Counted from the first letter of the stretch, positions 40,301 to 48,626 are shown. The stretch is DNA of 64,000 nt from Luscinia megarhynchos (GCA_034336665.1 CM067570.1:16599502-16663501); one strand, 5' to 3'. The notes: a model not told the origin generated them from the letters alone. Program-made: numbers and translations.

Positions 40301-43300
40301 CAAGAGGATGTTTGTCTGGTACAGATAGGTGAACTGAACCATACACTGCAGCATTTAACAAGGTTAGCCCTTTTCTAGTATTTCTACAAGACCTCACATT
40401 CCCTAGAAGACACACTAGTTGGAAGTTTTGCACTGGGCAGGACTGCAGGATCAGACTGTTCACAATGAACTTTGGCTTCTGACATTCACAGTGCAAAAGG
40501 AAGATGTAGAGCAGGTCAAACCCTTCATCCTGATGCAAGCAGGGATCCAGGAAAGGTTTTGAACACGCTGCAGAAAAACTAGGTTCTTACAGTATTTATT
40601 ACATCCTAAACCATTCTGATTAGATCCTATTAAGATAATGAGTGAATCAAAGCAGTCTCAGGTAGGTAATGCATAATGCAGGGTTGACACAACTAAAAAA
40701 GCATGAACATCTATGTTATAGATAGCAATAATACATGTTGCCAGCCCATAAGGAATTAATATAATTTAAAGTTTTTAGAAAGAAATTCTTCATAAAATAT
40801 ATGAAATATCTGGTGACAGTAACCTCTGCATTAATGTGAGTTCATAGGAGCACCATCTTATGCTGGCCTTCCCTCTAATATTTTAACACAGTTACCCCAA
40901 TGTCTCCTAATGTAAATCAGGAGACCTGTAACTCTGAACAATCCTGGCCTATTCCTTTTGACTCATCACACTATTAATGGTCTCTTTTTTTCCTGGTTTT
41001 GTCCATACCTTTTTGTTGTAATTTATAATAGCAGTCTGTAGCTTAATTTACCTTGCATTGTGATCTCTACTGATCTCCATTGTGTGTTGATGGTGGTAGA
41101 GTTGCCTGGATAATACCTGGCTCTCTGTACTGTAAGGGTTTCAGTCCTGTAGCTAAAAACTAGAGTCAAAATATTGGTGGTTAAAGTGGTTCCCCCAAAA
41201 CACACAACAGCAAGGTTACTGAATGCCAAGTATATGTAACCATGAAGTCAGGAATAATGTACAGGTATCCCCTTAAGACATTCAAGATTTTATTAATCCT
41301 AAGTGTATAAATATATGTTTGGAGCAGTCCAAGTAAAGCAAAGAACATAATGGCTACAAAGTGCTACTTAAGGCTACAGATTAGTTTGTTTAATTGGGGC
41401 ATTTTTATTGACTCTCTTAAATACTTCATTTTGTTAAGGCTTTTGATTGGTTTTAAAATAGTTTTAACAGTAGGTGAGTTTCAGAGAATAAGTAGGACCT
41501 TTTGGGATTCATGTTTAACTCAACGATGCCACTATCATGCTGTGAGATTTTGGGCAATATTTAATTTCACAGTTCTTATTAATTTTTCTCTTGTTTATTA
41601 GCTGGGAGTTACACAATAAATTTTATTGATGTTACTGTGATAAATTGCTGTTGGAGGAAGAAAATATTAAGTGCTAAGATGTTCTGAGAGACTAAGTAAT
41701 TTTTCAGGACTTCTGAAATTTAACCATTTTATAACTCACATTGCACTTAGTTATTAGCATCACTATCAGTTTTCAAGGACTTTTACTGAATTAATAATTA
41801 ATATGACTGATTGCTGATTGTTTTATTGTGTATTTACTTTCATTCTTGTCTAGAGATGACCCATCTGTGATAAACATTTCTGATGAAATGGCAAAAACTG
41901 CTGTGTGGAAGACACTGTTGATATCCTCAGAGAATGCAAAAGATAAGGAGTCAAGCTTTCCTTCTAAAAGGTCTTAATTTTTTTTTACTTCATTATACTT
42001 TTTATATTGGTGTCAAACCAATATTGGAATATTTTGCCAGGGATTAGAAAGAATTTTAGCATTTTGCAGTTTTATTTCTTATGTTCAGTCATAATGTTTG
42101 GAGCTCAAAACACAAATTTGCTAATTATTTAAAAACAGAAATCACAAATATTTGCATGGTACTTAGTTATGCTCCAGTGGAAAATGAACTTGAGCATGCC
42201 TGATGCTTGTGTGATGAACCACCAGCCTCCACCTGGATATTGCACAACAGCTGTTGTGTTTGTTCTGCTTGCTTTTGTTCTTTCCTCTTGAAAAAGAAGT
42301 GATCATCACTGCCCTGGAAATAGCTGTATGAAGAACCCAGTACTCTGAATGCAATCTAATAATATTTGGAGTGAAAATAATTTTATGATTGCATAATTTC
42401 TTTACATTTTTCTGCCTACTTCACTTGTACTCAAAACAGTTAAATAAGTTTAAATTTTAGTCCAGTAAAATGAAGCCACAATATTTTATCTGTGCTACAG
42501 TTACTACAGGAATAAGAAAATACTAAATTCAAGCACAGTGTGATTTTTCTGAGAGAATTTTTTCCTCTGCTTCCGTAAATTTAAAATTTAACTATTTCCT
42601 ATTTAATTGTTTTGTATCACACTTCTGTCATAAGCCCCCCTTTCTAATCACTCTAGAAGCTGGTTCCCAAAGGTAAGACCCTGTCCCCAACCTTTTCCTT
42701 GATTGTGTCTTCCAATTCAAAATGTTGTCACCTTGGAACCCAAATGAGTTGACTTTATGTAGTTTTTGGGGAGACAGAATGAGAAGAAATTTCAAATAAG
42801 AATGTAAAATGTCTTCATTAAAGTCCCAAATACTAGAATTTGAAATTTACTCTGTATTTAAAATGGTGTATTAAAATAGTGTAGTGTATTCAAATGTCAA
42901 ACTGAATTTTTCACTAGTCATCTTTTTTAAAATATAGAATTCTATTCTGCCCATTTCTAAATATACTTTTCAAAATCCCATGTTTGAAACAGCTAGTCAT
43001 TGTTTCAAGATGAACAGGTGCAGTAAGAGAACACTTGTAGTGATACGTGCTTTTTAATTTTGTCACCCCAAAATGGCATGCTGCCGTTCAGTGCTGTTCC
43101 TTTCCCTGCACTGCATAAACAGGTCTGAACAGTTGATGACCAGAGAATCAGACACTCATGGAGCAGCCCACTAATATGGGCATTTTGATATTTCACTGAC
43201 AGTCAAAATAGTGTTCTTGTTTGCCTTCCACCCTGCACATGGACTGAAAAGGATCCTGTCACTGAAATCAGTGTGGTGCACGGGAGGAGGATGTGCTGCA

Positions 43301-46300
43301 GGGTTTTCTTATGTCAAGTGCCTCTGCTGTCCAGGCTGTGAAAACCAGGAGAAAGAGAAGAACCTGATGTGGTGCATTCACAGCTCCTGGGTACACAGGA
43401 GTTGTAATTTTTCTGGTGGATGTTGCTTTCTTTGATGGTATGATGGATGATGTATACATGACCCTCTGAACAAAGAGCATCCACAAAGATTGTGGCTCAG
43501 ATAAGAGTTTTGGCCTTTTAACAGCAGTTAAATAGAAACTAATTTTCTAAAGGTCTCATTTAAAATCTGCTTTTTTTCTTTGATCTTGAAAACAAAGACT
43601 CATGAGAAAAGATTTTTCTGGTTTTAGCTATGAGTGTCCTGTTGTAAAGGAACAGCCTCAACGACTCTGAAACCCTGCATTTTCAGGCACTCTAGCTTGT
43701 CTCAGATTCTGAGAGAGAAGTAGATTCAAAGAGCTTTAACCCTGAAAGACTTTCTTTCTGATAAGTGAAGCCATAAGCAACTTTAATCTTAAATCATATT
43801 AGGGATAGAACTACAAAAATATTATAAACTATAATGCATGTATCATTACATGAAAATATAATTCAATCCTAGGTAATTACTGAGGAAAAAAAAGCTTGGA
43901 ATGGTAGCAGTTGTAATGATAATTTTTTGCAAAGTATCAAGATTAGCAGTATTAGATTACACAATTTCCACATTGAAGGGTACCTTATCATTGAGGGGGG
44001 AAAAAATCTCATTTTAAAATAAATTTTACTGATATCTTGTGGAGTTCAACTACATGACATGTAGTACTCCCTTTCTGCTGTCAGTTCTGATTCCTTATAT
44101 CTCAAAATATTATTGAATGGGGATAATTAAATTATGATAGTGTACTATGATTTTATGTAATGCCTTTTATGCAAGGCATTGAGCAATTAACAGGAAGCTA
44201 CTAATAGTAATTAATTGATGAGTTGTCTTGCCCAATTATAAGCTAAGATCATCTTCAAAAAGAGATTTTAGGCAGGAAGAGTTTATACAAATGAATTCCC
44301 AGCCTGATGCATGGATAATTTCTATCACAGGATGTCCCCTGGCCCTGATTCTGTGAAGTAGCATAGTGTGAGAGAGCTCATACATCCCAGGCTCCTGAAT
44401 GTTTTTACCTGTCTAAAGAGAGGACTTGCATGGGATTCAGTCAAGTTACCTAGCCAAAGAAGCACCTGAACTTTGCAGTTTTCCAACTTTTTTTTATTAT
44501 TAAAATTCCCAGGGAGCTAAAGGTGTGCCTTTGAGCCTTTCTTGGTAGAACTGAACAAGGCACCTCAAACCCAGCCCTCTTTGGTACATGTAAATAAACA
44601 TTCCTCTCTCTTCTCTCATAATATTAAACCCTTCAGATAGCAATTTCAAAGCGTGTGCAGATCTGACCACGGACAGGAGATGGACTTAGCTGGTCTTTTA
44701 AACTTTGTAGATGGTATGAGCGAGTTCCCTTTTCTGCTTGAAGATATGAAAATCCCACATCCCAGACCTTCCTGCTCAGGCTTGTTAGACTACTCCCTTG
44801 GTAGGGAGGAAGAGAGCTCCAACTCTTTTACAGATCCACCAGTGACGTGTTTTACTGGAAAAAGACTGGACTTGTCCTTTTTTTTTCAAATTTCTCAAGG
44901 CATTAAAGCCCACATCTGCAGGAGCTGCTCAGAGATGTGAATCGTAAATAGAAGGAAGACTTTCCTGGTATCACAGAGGCACCTAAAACGTGGAAATATT
45001 ATAGACTGTAAGGCACAAAACACCTCAGTGTTTGCTTTTACTAAGCACAGGTAACTCCCTGCCTGCTGTACTGCTGCACTTTCAATTCATCCCCCTCCGA
45101 AATTTGTTTGCATACCCTTTGTGTGCAGAAAGTGTAACATACCCAATTCTATCACTGTTCTACAGAAGGTGACAGATTTGGCAGTTGAAGTGGCAGAAGT
45201 TGGTATTCTTTAGCTATTTCCATTAACACCTCTGGAAGCTGCCATAGGCATAGAAGTAAGCTTTGGCTGAACTGAATTGTATCCTTAAAGCAATTTTTAT
45301 GTGAAGAAAAATGTCAAATGACTGTAGAATTGTGCATGAATCGCCTTAAGAATTTGAGAATTGATCTTGCTTTCTTTAAGCCTTGTGTAACTCAGCCTAT
45401 TTCTCATTCATTCTAGTTAAGGAATTATTCCCATGAAACCTGGTAGGTTTGTGCTTGCTACAGGTTTGTTCTCAGAACCATCTGGTTTTTTTTAGATACC
45501 CTGCCACTCTTTGTTGAAGGCTTGGTTTGCCTGTGTTGTGGAAGCCTCTTTGCATTTTCATACTGTGATTGAGACTCACTGGAAGAACACGACTTTTTAT
45601 TTATTTATGCTGTTGTAAATTAGGACACTCACACACACAAAAAATCATCTGCTTTGCATGTATATTGCTTTCTGTAGGCAAATCAACGTCGTTTTAACTG
45701 GGAAAAAAAAGCTGAATCCAAATTTGAACTCTGGTTTATTGTTTTGAATGATATGGCTTTTGTCAGATTTTTCAGGCTTTTTTTAAACATTGGTTTCCTT
45801 ATAATGTATACATGAGGAAGTATGTATTACACTCCACACGGGGAATATTGTCTCTCCCATCCCTCCCCAGACTTCTGCTCTCCCCAGTCAAGACTGAAAG
45901 CCAAATATTGGTTGGATATTGGCTTGCACTACTCTAGTTCAGAAACATTCCTTCTAAATGTATAGAGAACATGTTTTAAAGACAAGAAATACTTACAGTG
46001 ACCTCTTGTTTGTTCCATTTAAGAATGTGTTAGTATTGTCTGAGAACTGTACCACTGCCATTATTTAGCAAATTAAGTTGTATTTGCCAAAAAAGAAAAA
46101 AAGATGTGGCTATCTTTGCTTGCATGCTGGCTGTCTCTGTACATCTTACCTTGTCACTAAAATGCTGGCTGATGTCTTCTACACCATTCAGCACAGAAAT
46201 TTTCACTTGCTTTCCCAGTTTGTGCCATGAAGCATGAAAAATAAAGTATCTGTGCAATGTTGGTTTTCAGGCAGATAATATATGTATGTTTGTGTATGTG

Positions 46301-46429
46301 TGTGTGAGAGAGATAGTGCTACTATAACTTTTATTTTTTTTGTTTCCCCTTTCGTTTCCTAGTGCTGAAATCAGAAAAGAGAAGAAAGCTGACTCAGGGA
46401 AAGGTGTTGACCGGGAGACTTGTCTATGA
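4220..46429 (+). CDS. SLC4A10: SLC4A10 (NBCn2/NCBE), 3' part of the gene, 19 spliced exons
   Basis: Na+-driven bicarbonate transporter of the SLC4 family, acting in the plasma membrane of neurons and choroid plexus to extrude acid (family knowledge). Joining the 19 exons listed separately gives an uninterrupted frame of about 849 residues: the end of the cytosolic domain, a 14-helix membrane domain, and a C-terminal tail ending ETCL, a class I PDZ ligand. Every junction is AG/GT and every phase agrees. Diagnostic stretches include [39 protein letters not shown] and [11 protein letters not shown]. Paralogues SLC4A7 and SLC4A8 differ in the region after the first exon here (GQVVSPQ, then ENSTVDFSK), and the DPP4 neighbour confirms SLC4A10. 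The first roughly 250 residues and the promoter lie left of the window. Confidence 0.95.
4309..8588 (+). other. SLC4A10: SLC4A10 intron
   Basis: 4.3 kb of AT-rich intron. A short tandem copy of AGTGAGATAATAA lies at 8212-8239. No exon, RNA gene or identifiable transposon was seen. Confidence 0.75.
8589..8746 (+). CDS. SLC4A10: SLC4A10 exon: cytosolic domain core
   Basis: Encodes [20 protein letters not shown] through [12 protein letters not shown] and the first two bases of an arginine codon. This is part of the band-3-like cytosolic fold shared by all SLC4 proteins. It is 158 bases, with acceptor CTCAG|GTT and donor CCAG|GTAC. Nearly every residue agrees with mammalian SLC4A10. Confidence 0.95.
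8747..10544 (+). other. SLC4A10: SLC4A10 intron with nested inverted repeats
   Basis: 1.8 kb intron. It contains overlapping inverted repeats at 8986-9041, a C-rich tract at 9484-9498 and A-rich runs near 9857 and 9907. No coding content was seen. Confidence 0.75.
8986..9041. repeat. nested, mutually exclusive inverted repeats
   Basis: Outer arms CTCCAGATGAAATA (8986-8999) and TATTTCATCTGGAG (9028-9041) are exact reverse complements of 14 bases. Inner arms TGAAATATTC (9006-9015) and GAATATTTCA (9025-9034) pair over 10 bases and share bases with the right outer arm. It lies in an SLC4A10 intron. Confidence 0.85.
10545..10632 (+). CDS. SLC4A10: SLC4A10 exon: [13 protein letters not shown] segment
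   Basis: 88 bases completing the split Arg, then [19 protein letters not shown] and [10 protein letters not shown]. It is part of the SLC4 cytosolic domain and extremely conserved across NBC-type transporters. Acceptor TTTGCAG|A, donor GAG|GTATTT, ending in phase 0. Confidence 0.95.
10633..11119 (+). other. SLC4A10: SLC4A10 intron
   Basis: 487 bases of AT-rich intron with a pyrimidine-rich 3' end (CTTTTTCCATCTC... TTTTTCACAG). Nothing else was seen. Confidence 0.8.
11120..11266 (+). CDS. SLC4A10: SLC4A10 exon: end of the folded cytosolic domain
   Basis: 49 codons, [20 protein letters not shown] through [12 protein letters not shown], phase 0 at both ends. Acceptor CACAG|GTA, donor CAG|GTTTGT. 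The LPPGEWDP motif is typical of Na+-coupled SLC4 members. Confidence 0.95.
11267..11836 (+). other. SLC4A10: SLC4A10 intron
   Basis: 570-base AT-rich intron ending CTTCTGGTAG. No further feature was seen. Confidence 0.8.
11837..11937 (+). CDS. SLC4A10: SLC4A10 exon: linker before the membrane domain
   Basis: Encodes [19 protein letters not shown], then [14 protein letters not shown] and two bases of a lysine codon. It is a histidine- and glycine-rich linker matching mammalian SLC4A10, where the equivalent has a His-Gly-Gly-His stretch too. The donor is GGAAA|GTTAGT, so the apparent continued reading into TTAGTG is intronic. It is a cytosolic segment next to TM1. Confidence 0.92.
11938..13337 (+). 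other. SLC4A10: SLC4A10 intron
   Basis: 1.4 kb intron. A perfect 16-base palindrome lies at 13133-13148. No exon was seen. Confidence 0.75.
13133..13148. repeat. 16-base perfect palindrome
   Basis: TTGGTTTTAAAACCAA in an SLC4A10 intron. It may be chance in AT-rich DNA. Confidence 0.8.
13338..13512 (+). CDS. SLC4A10: SLC4A10 exon: TM1
   Basis: Encodes [20 protein letters not shown], then [36 protein letters not shown] and RI. The hydrophobic run [20 protein letters not shown] corresponds to TM1 of AE1 and NBCe1. Acceptor TTTAG|A; donor ATA|GTATGT, phase 0. Confidence 0.95.
13513..13697 (+). other. SLC4A10: SLC4A10 short intron
   Basis: 185-base intron between the TM1 and TM2-3 exons. An apparent open frame runs through it from the upstream exon, but the GTATGT donor and TATTCAG acceptor restore the conserved protein exactly. 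Confidence 0.9.
13698..13831 (+). CDS. SLC4A10: SLC4A10 exon: TM2 and TM3
   Basis: Encodes [44 protein letters not shown]. By homology to AE1 the TGPVLVFEK stretch is the TM3 half-helix lining the substrate site. The donor CAA|GTAAGT splits a lysine codon. Confidence 0.95.
13832..14938 (+). other. SLC4A10: SLC4A10 intron
   Basis: 1.1 kb intron. An open frame of about 90 codons at 14354-14632 has no family resemblance. The 3' end is strongly pyrimidine-rich before TTTTTAG. Confidence 0.75.
14939..15184 (+). CDS. SLC4A10: SLC4A10 exon: TM4, TM5 and start of extracellular loop 3
   Basis: 246 bases: (K)[81 protein letters not shown] and a split serine. Two hydrophobic helices match TM4 and TM5 of SLC4 structures; the last 20 or so residues begin the third extracellular loop. 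The donor is TACTC|GTAAGT. Confidence 0.95.
18177..18290. promoter_or_regulatory. candidate conserved enhancer: homeodomain-site cluster
   Basis: CTAATTAG at 18177-18184, CTAATTAA at 18199-18206, CAGCTG E-box at 18209-18214, TTTGCAT at 18215-18221 and TTTAATTAGC at 18281-18290 lie within 114 bases. Such packing resembles neural enhancers. TAATTA is common in AT-rich DNA, so this is a hypothesis only. Confidence 0.3.
19395..19426. repeat. poly-T tract
   Basis: Nearly pure T interrupted by two C, in the 11-kb SLC4A10 intron. No adjacent element was recognised. Confidence 0.75.
19803..19850. repeat. 30-base-spaced duplication containing a 10-bp hairpin
   Basis: TTTATATACCTTTTTGGT occurs at 19803-19820 and 19833-19850. 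The first copy continues into GGTATATAAA (19818-19827), the reverse complement of TTTATATACC, giving a 10-bp stem with a TTTTT loop. Confidence 0.85.
24480..24680. other. orphan CpG-rich patch in intron
   Basis: About 200 bases are much richer in G+C and CpG than the surrounding AT-rich intron, for example ACGGCCCCGCGCTGCGCTCG near 24570. It could be a small CpG island marking an internal promoter or enhancer, or a remnant of an old GC-rich insertion. Overlapping open frames on both strands are a by-product of few stop codons in GC-rich DNA. Confidence 0.45.
26180..26285 (+). CDS. SLC4A10: SLC4A10 exon: extracellular loop 3, glycosylated part
   Basis: Encodes (S)[35 protein letters not shown]. 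Three N-glycosylation sequons (NKT, NIS, NLT) and two of the four loop cysteines are visible, as in mammalian NBCn2. The residues between the sequons differ from the mammalian loop, which is the most variable part of the membrane domain. Acceptor TTTTCAG|A, donor TCA|GTAAGT. Confidence 0.95.
26286..28904 (+). other. SLC4A10: SLC4A10 intron
   Basis: 2.6 kb of intron with several unsupported open frames (the longest about 117 codons at 27147-27500). No conserved motif or RNA gene was seen. Confidence 0.75.
28905..29066 (+). CDS. SLC4A10: SLC4A10 exon: end of loop 3 and TM6
   Basis: 54 codons: [54 protein letters not shown]. It supplies the other two loop-3 cysteines (ECK, RACG), then the TM6 hydrophobic run. 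Phase 0 at both ends; donor AAG|GTGTGT. Confidence 0.95.
29067..29316 (+). other. SLC4A10: SLC4A10 short intron
   Basis: 250-base intron containing a small imperfect repeat of AGCTGTAAGCT near 29216-29240. Nothing else was seen. Confidence 0.8.
29317..29430 (+). CDS. SLC4A10: SLC4A10 exon: TM7
   Basis: 38 codons: [38 protein letters not shown]. The hydrophobic run is TM7. Phase 0 at both ends; acceptor CTGTAG|GTA, donor AAG|GTAAGT. Confidence 0.95.
29431..29924 (+). other. SLC4A10: SLC4A10 intron
   Basis: 494 bases. A 68-codon open frame at 29618-29824 has no recognisable content. Confidence 0.8.
29925..30086 (+). CDS. SLC4A10: SLC4A10 exon: TM8
   Basis: 54 codons: [56 protein letters not shown]8 is followed by the conserved [16 protein letters not shown] segment. 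The KLKK formed with the next exon corresponds to the second DIDS-reaction motif of SLC4 proteins. Confidence 0.95.
30087..32865 (+). other. SLC4A10: SLC4A10 intron
   Basis: 2.8 kb. TTTTAAAATTTAAT is tandemly repeated at 30195-30208 and 30211-30224. A 128-codon open frame at 30840-31226 has no known domain and lies in the sense strand of the intron, so I treat it as chance. Confidence 0.75.
32866..33117 (+). CDS. SLC4A10: SLC4A10 exon: TM9, TM10 and TM11
   Basis: 84 codons starting [16 protein letters not shown], including [40 protein letters not shown], and [19 protein letters not shown]. By homology to AE1, the [10 protein letters not shown] segment is the TM10 half-helix opposite TM3 at the ion site. 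The reading frame continues into the intron, but the AAG|GTAATT donor restores the conserved protein. Confidence 0.95.
33118..34363 (+). other. SLC4A10: SLC4A10 intron
   Basis: 1.2 kb AT-rich intron. The TCCATAGAATCATTCATCC stretch near 33943 vaguely recalls the 3' tail of avian CR1 elements, but no element body is visible. Confidence 0.75.
34364..34432 (+). CDS. SLC4A10: SLC4A10 exon: TM12 region
   Basis: 23 codons: [23 protein letters not shown]. Short exon, phase 0 at both ends, with the conserved [10 protein letters not shown] motif of SLC4 transporters. Acceptor TGTAG|TTT, donor CAG|GTAAAA. Confidence 0.95.
34433..36514 (+). other. SLC4A10: SLC4A10 intron
   Basis: 2.1 kb with a T-run at about 35704-35722. 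No further feature was recognised. Confidence 0.75.
36515..36688 (+). CDS. SLC4A10: SLC4A10 exon: amphipathic segment and TM13
   Basis: 58 codons: [58 protein letters not shown]. It contains the cytosolic amphipathic [16 protein letters not shown] segment, then the next transmembrane helix. Acceptor TTTTGCAG|C, donor ATG|GTATGA. Confidence 0.95.
36689..37298 (+). other. SLC4A10: SLC4A10 intron
   Basis: 610-base AT-rich intron. Nothing else was seen. Confidence 0.8.
37299..37421 (+). CDS. SLC4A10: SLC4A10 exon: TM14 and start of cytosolic tail
   Basis: 41 codons: [41 protein letters not shown]. The last membrane helix is followed by the basic/acidic tail [13 protein letters not shown] that is typical of NBC-type members. 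Phase 0 at both ends; donor GAG|GTGGGT. Confidence 0.95.
37422..40144 (+). other. SLC4A10: SLC4A10 intron
   Basis: 2.7 kb. A GC-richer patch lies at about 37670-37960 and a short (CA)n run at 39441-39452. Open frames here have no domain content. Confidence 0.75.
40145..40212 (+). CDS. SLC4A10: SLC4A10 exon: C-terminal tail
   Basis: 68 bases: [22 protein letters not shown] and a split arginine. Acidic cytosolic tail matching mammalian SLC4A10 almost residue for residue. Acceptor TTCTAG|GAA, donor AG|GTAAAA. Confidence 0.95.
40213..41853 (+). other. SLC4A10: SLC4A10 intron
   Basis: 1.6 kb AT-rich intron. No feature was recognised. Confidence 0.75.
41854..41970 (+). CDS. SLC4A10: SLC4A10 exon: C-terminal tail, weak donor
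   Basis: 117 bases: (R)[38 protein letters not shown] and two bases of a serine codon. The donor is AAAAG|GTCTTA, a poor match to GTRAGT beyond the first two bases. Failure to splice would read KRS then a TAA (41975-41977). Both downstream choices (42635 and 46363) fit the same phase, so this is the branch point for alternative C-termini. Confidence 0.92.
42635..42672 (+). CDS. SLC4A10: SLC4A10 candidate alternative cassette exon, short C-terminus
   Basis: Acceptor GTCATAAG|CC and strong donor AAAG|GTAAGA bound 38 bases. Joined to the weak-donor exon (AG + C), it reads S-P-P-F followed by TAA at 42645-42647, so the protein would end FPSKSPPF instead of ETCL. Mammalian SLC4A10 has an alternative insert of about 39 bases at this junction, giving the terminus KSSPS (recalled knowledge); size, position, phase and residues agree. 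A second acceptor at 42656 would leave only 16 bases. The proposed role is to drop the PDZ ligand. Confidence 0.62.
46277..46313 (+). repeat. TG-rich tract upstream of the last SLC4A10 exon
   Basis: TATGTATGTTTGTGTATG then TGTGTGAGAGAGA, ending about 50 bases before the final acceptor. UG-rich RNA binds CELF and TDP-43 type splicing factors (general knowledge), so it may influence use of the PDZ-motif exon. Confidence 0.6.
46363..46429 (+). CDS. SLC4A10: SLC4A10 last coding exon with PDZ-binding terminus
   Basis: Completes the split serine, then [21 protein letters not shown] and TGA at 46427-46429. The C-terminal ETCL is a class I PDZ ligand as in the longer mammalian SLC4A10 isoform. The acceptor has a long pyrimidine tract (TTTCCCCTTTCGTTTCCTAG). 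Confidence 0.94.
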
Positions 46430-47068
46430 CTTGCTCTTCAAGTAATTTTTTTTACAAATGAATTAAAGGAGTGCCACAACCACTAAATATAATGATTTAC
46501 CTTGTAACTTTTGTCTTTCATCTCAAACTAGCACAGGTAATGTAGTGCAATACTTGTCTCATTCCACCTTGTCTACCTTGTCTAGTATCAATGTAAATGT
46601 CTGCAGTAGCCAATGCAAAAAATCTTTGTGTTCGTTGCTGATCTTGGCCATTTATCAGTACTTGTATCAGAAATGTAAGAAGCAAATTTTCTTTCAAATT
46701 CAACTTTCCTGTTAATAGGTTTGTACTGTATTTTGCTACTTTTTCTGTGTGAGAATACTTAATAATCTTGATTCAAGATGAACTTGTAAACCCTTGTTCT
46801 AATTTTTTTTTAAATCACCTAACTAGTAAATTATTTCAGGAGACCCAAACTGACAAGCAAACATTAAGAAGTTTATAAAATAACAACTGATCTGACCCTG
46901 TGAAGAAACTAACAAGGATAATCCTTTCCTCCTTAATCTGTCCTTTTGAAGTCATGGATTACTTCTGCAATGTGAATTGCAGGGTCAGATTCTGTAGTTT
47001 GTGAAGTTTTCCTTGATTTAATACAGTGTATTTAATATTAAAATTTGTATGTAACTGGAACATAGTCC

Positions 47069-47110
47069 TATATATATATAAATATATATATATATAAAAA
47101 ATTATATATT
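47069..47110. repeat. (AT)n microsatellite in the SLC4A10 3'UTR
   Basis: TATATATATAA and ATATATATATATATA blocks separated by short A runs, inside the inferred SLC4A10 3'UTR. Likely length-variable. Confidence 0.8.
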
Positions 47111-48626
47111 AAAATGTTTTCTCACCTTAGGTAGAGAAAACCACCACATCCTTTGATGTGAAACATGGGTACAGTATTTCTTAAAATGCCATTTGTGATT
47201 ATAGTACCTTATCTTGTATCGTATGAATGTTGCCATGGTAGGCCAAACAAATGCATTTTGTCATTAATCAATCCATTATTTTATAATAGGGAAAATTTTG
47301 TAGATACAAACTATACCCCACATGCAGTTTTATCACCTACCCAATGATCTTCCTCTTTACTGCCTAAAATTCAGCCACATAAAGGGCATATTTATATTGT
47401 CTTCTCTCCACTAACAACTGTGAACCTCTCAGTTTCAGAGATTGTGTATAATATTTAAATGGGTATCCTGCTGTTGTTTTGTTACAGCTCTTTATTATTC
47501 CATCAAGTATATATTGATTAAAGATAAAAACAACATTGCAAACTAAAATGTGGCTTTAGGGCTATTACATTTTTCGTAACGAATTTTGTTACTGCCCTCA
47601 TATACTTCAAGCTGCTCTTTTGTGTAAAAGACTGTGAGAAGAGGTATTGAATGAATAGGGATGTGGAGCTAAAGTTTTATTGTGTTATCTGGAATTCACT
47701 GATTTTTAAATTTTTTAAGATAAATTTTTAAATTATTAAAATGAAAGCTAACTCTCAGTATTATGCTGTAACTTTGAATCCTAAAAATAAGAATTGTAGC
47801 CTTGCAATCTCCGTAAGAACTCAATCCATAGGGCTGTAACATTCCCCAGCTTTCCCAAATACATTAATTTTCTATACACCTTGAGAACAAGCTTTCCCAT
47901 TCAGTACATTGAAAGTATTCCAATGTTTTTGTGTATGTGAGTGTGTATGTTTTAATACTTTAGCCATATATAACTGCATTTTGCTGCAAACTTAATAGGG
48001 TCACTGTTCTAAATTTACCTTAGCATTATGAAAGCCCATTAAAAGCCATTTTTAATGGAGGGAAAAAAAAATCTAATGGACACAAAGAAGGATTTACATC
48101 TAATTCAATGTTTGTATATGTAAATTTAGGAAAAAAATGCTGATGCATTAAGGTTAAATGCTTTGTTTTGTGTACTTGATGATAAATTGTAAGATTCCAA
48201 TTGTTTAAAGGTTAGTATAGAAGCTCAATACTGGTTTGTCCTGAAAGCAGCCTGATGGTGTTTTAACATGTTGCTGACTTTGTTACAGATCATGTATACA
48301 ATCAAAATGTATTAGCTTCATTTGACCAACTCTTAGAATATTAAGAAATCAGTGTATTCAATGGCATTCTGTATTTCTGTTCAGTATTTCAGAGTGGTTT
48401 TATTTTAAAACACTCTGGTTTTGCGTGAATTTAAGTGCTTTTCCAATGTTAATCTTAACATTCTGAAATCACACACAATATAAAGCATATGTAGTGCTAT
48501 ATTTACTTCTAATTTCATATTCCTGGTCAAAATTACTCAATTTCTTGGATGTAATTTATTACAGAAGTTTATGTGTACATGTGAATAGACTATTGTGTTT
48601 TTCACAATTCAGATATGTTATGTGAA

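Larger units (their letters stand above)
41971..46362 (+). other. SLC4A10: SLC4A10 last intron, contains an alternative exon
   Basis: 4.4 kb. Besides the candidate cassette exon at 42635-42672 it has a pyrimidine-rich acceptor-like site at 45870 and a TG-rich tract (46277-46313) shortly before the final exon. The 95-codon frame at 44653-44940 has no known content. Confidence 0.75.

Noticed and set aside
45841..45911. Strong pyrimidine-rich acceptor-like sites at 45870 and 45887 in the last SLC4A10 intron
   Set aside because: The only nearby donor (TTG|GTTGGA) is weak and the encoded peptide resembles no known SLC4A10 isoform. The 42635 cassette fits better.
4220..46429. SLC4A7 or SLC4A8 instead of SLC4A10
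   Set aside because: The linker GQVVSPQ...ENSTVDFSK, loop 3, the terminus [10 protein letters not shown] and the DPP4 neighbour all point to SLC4A10.
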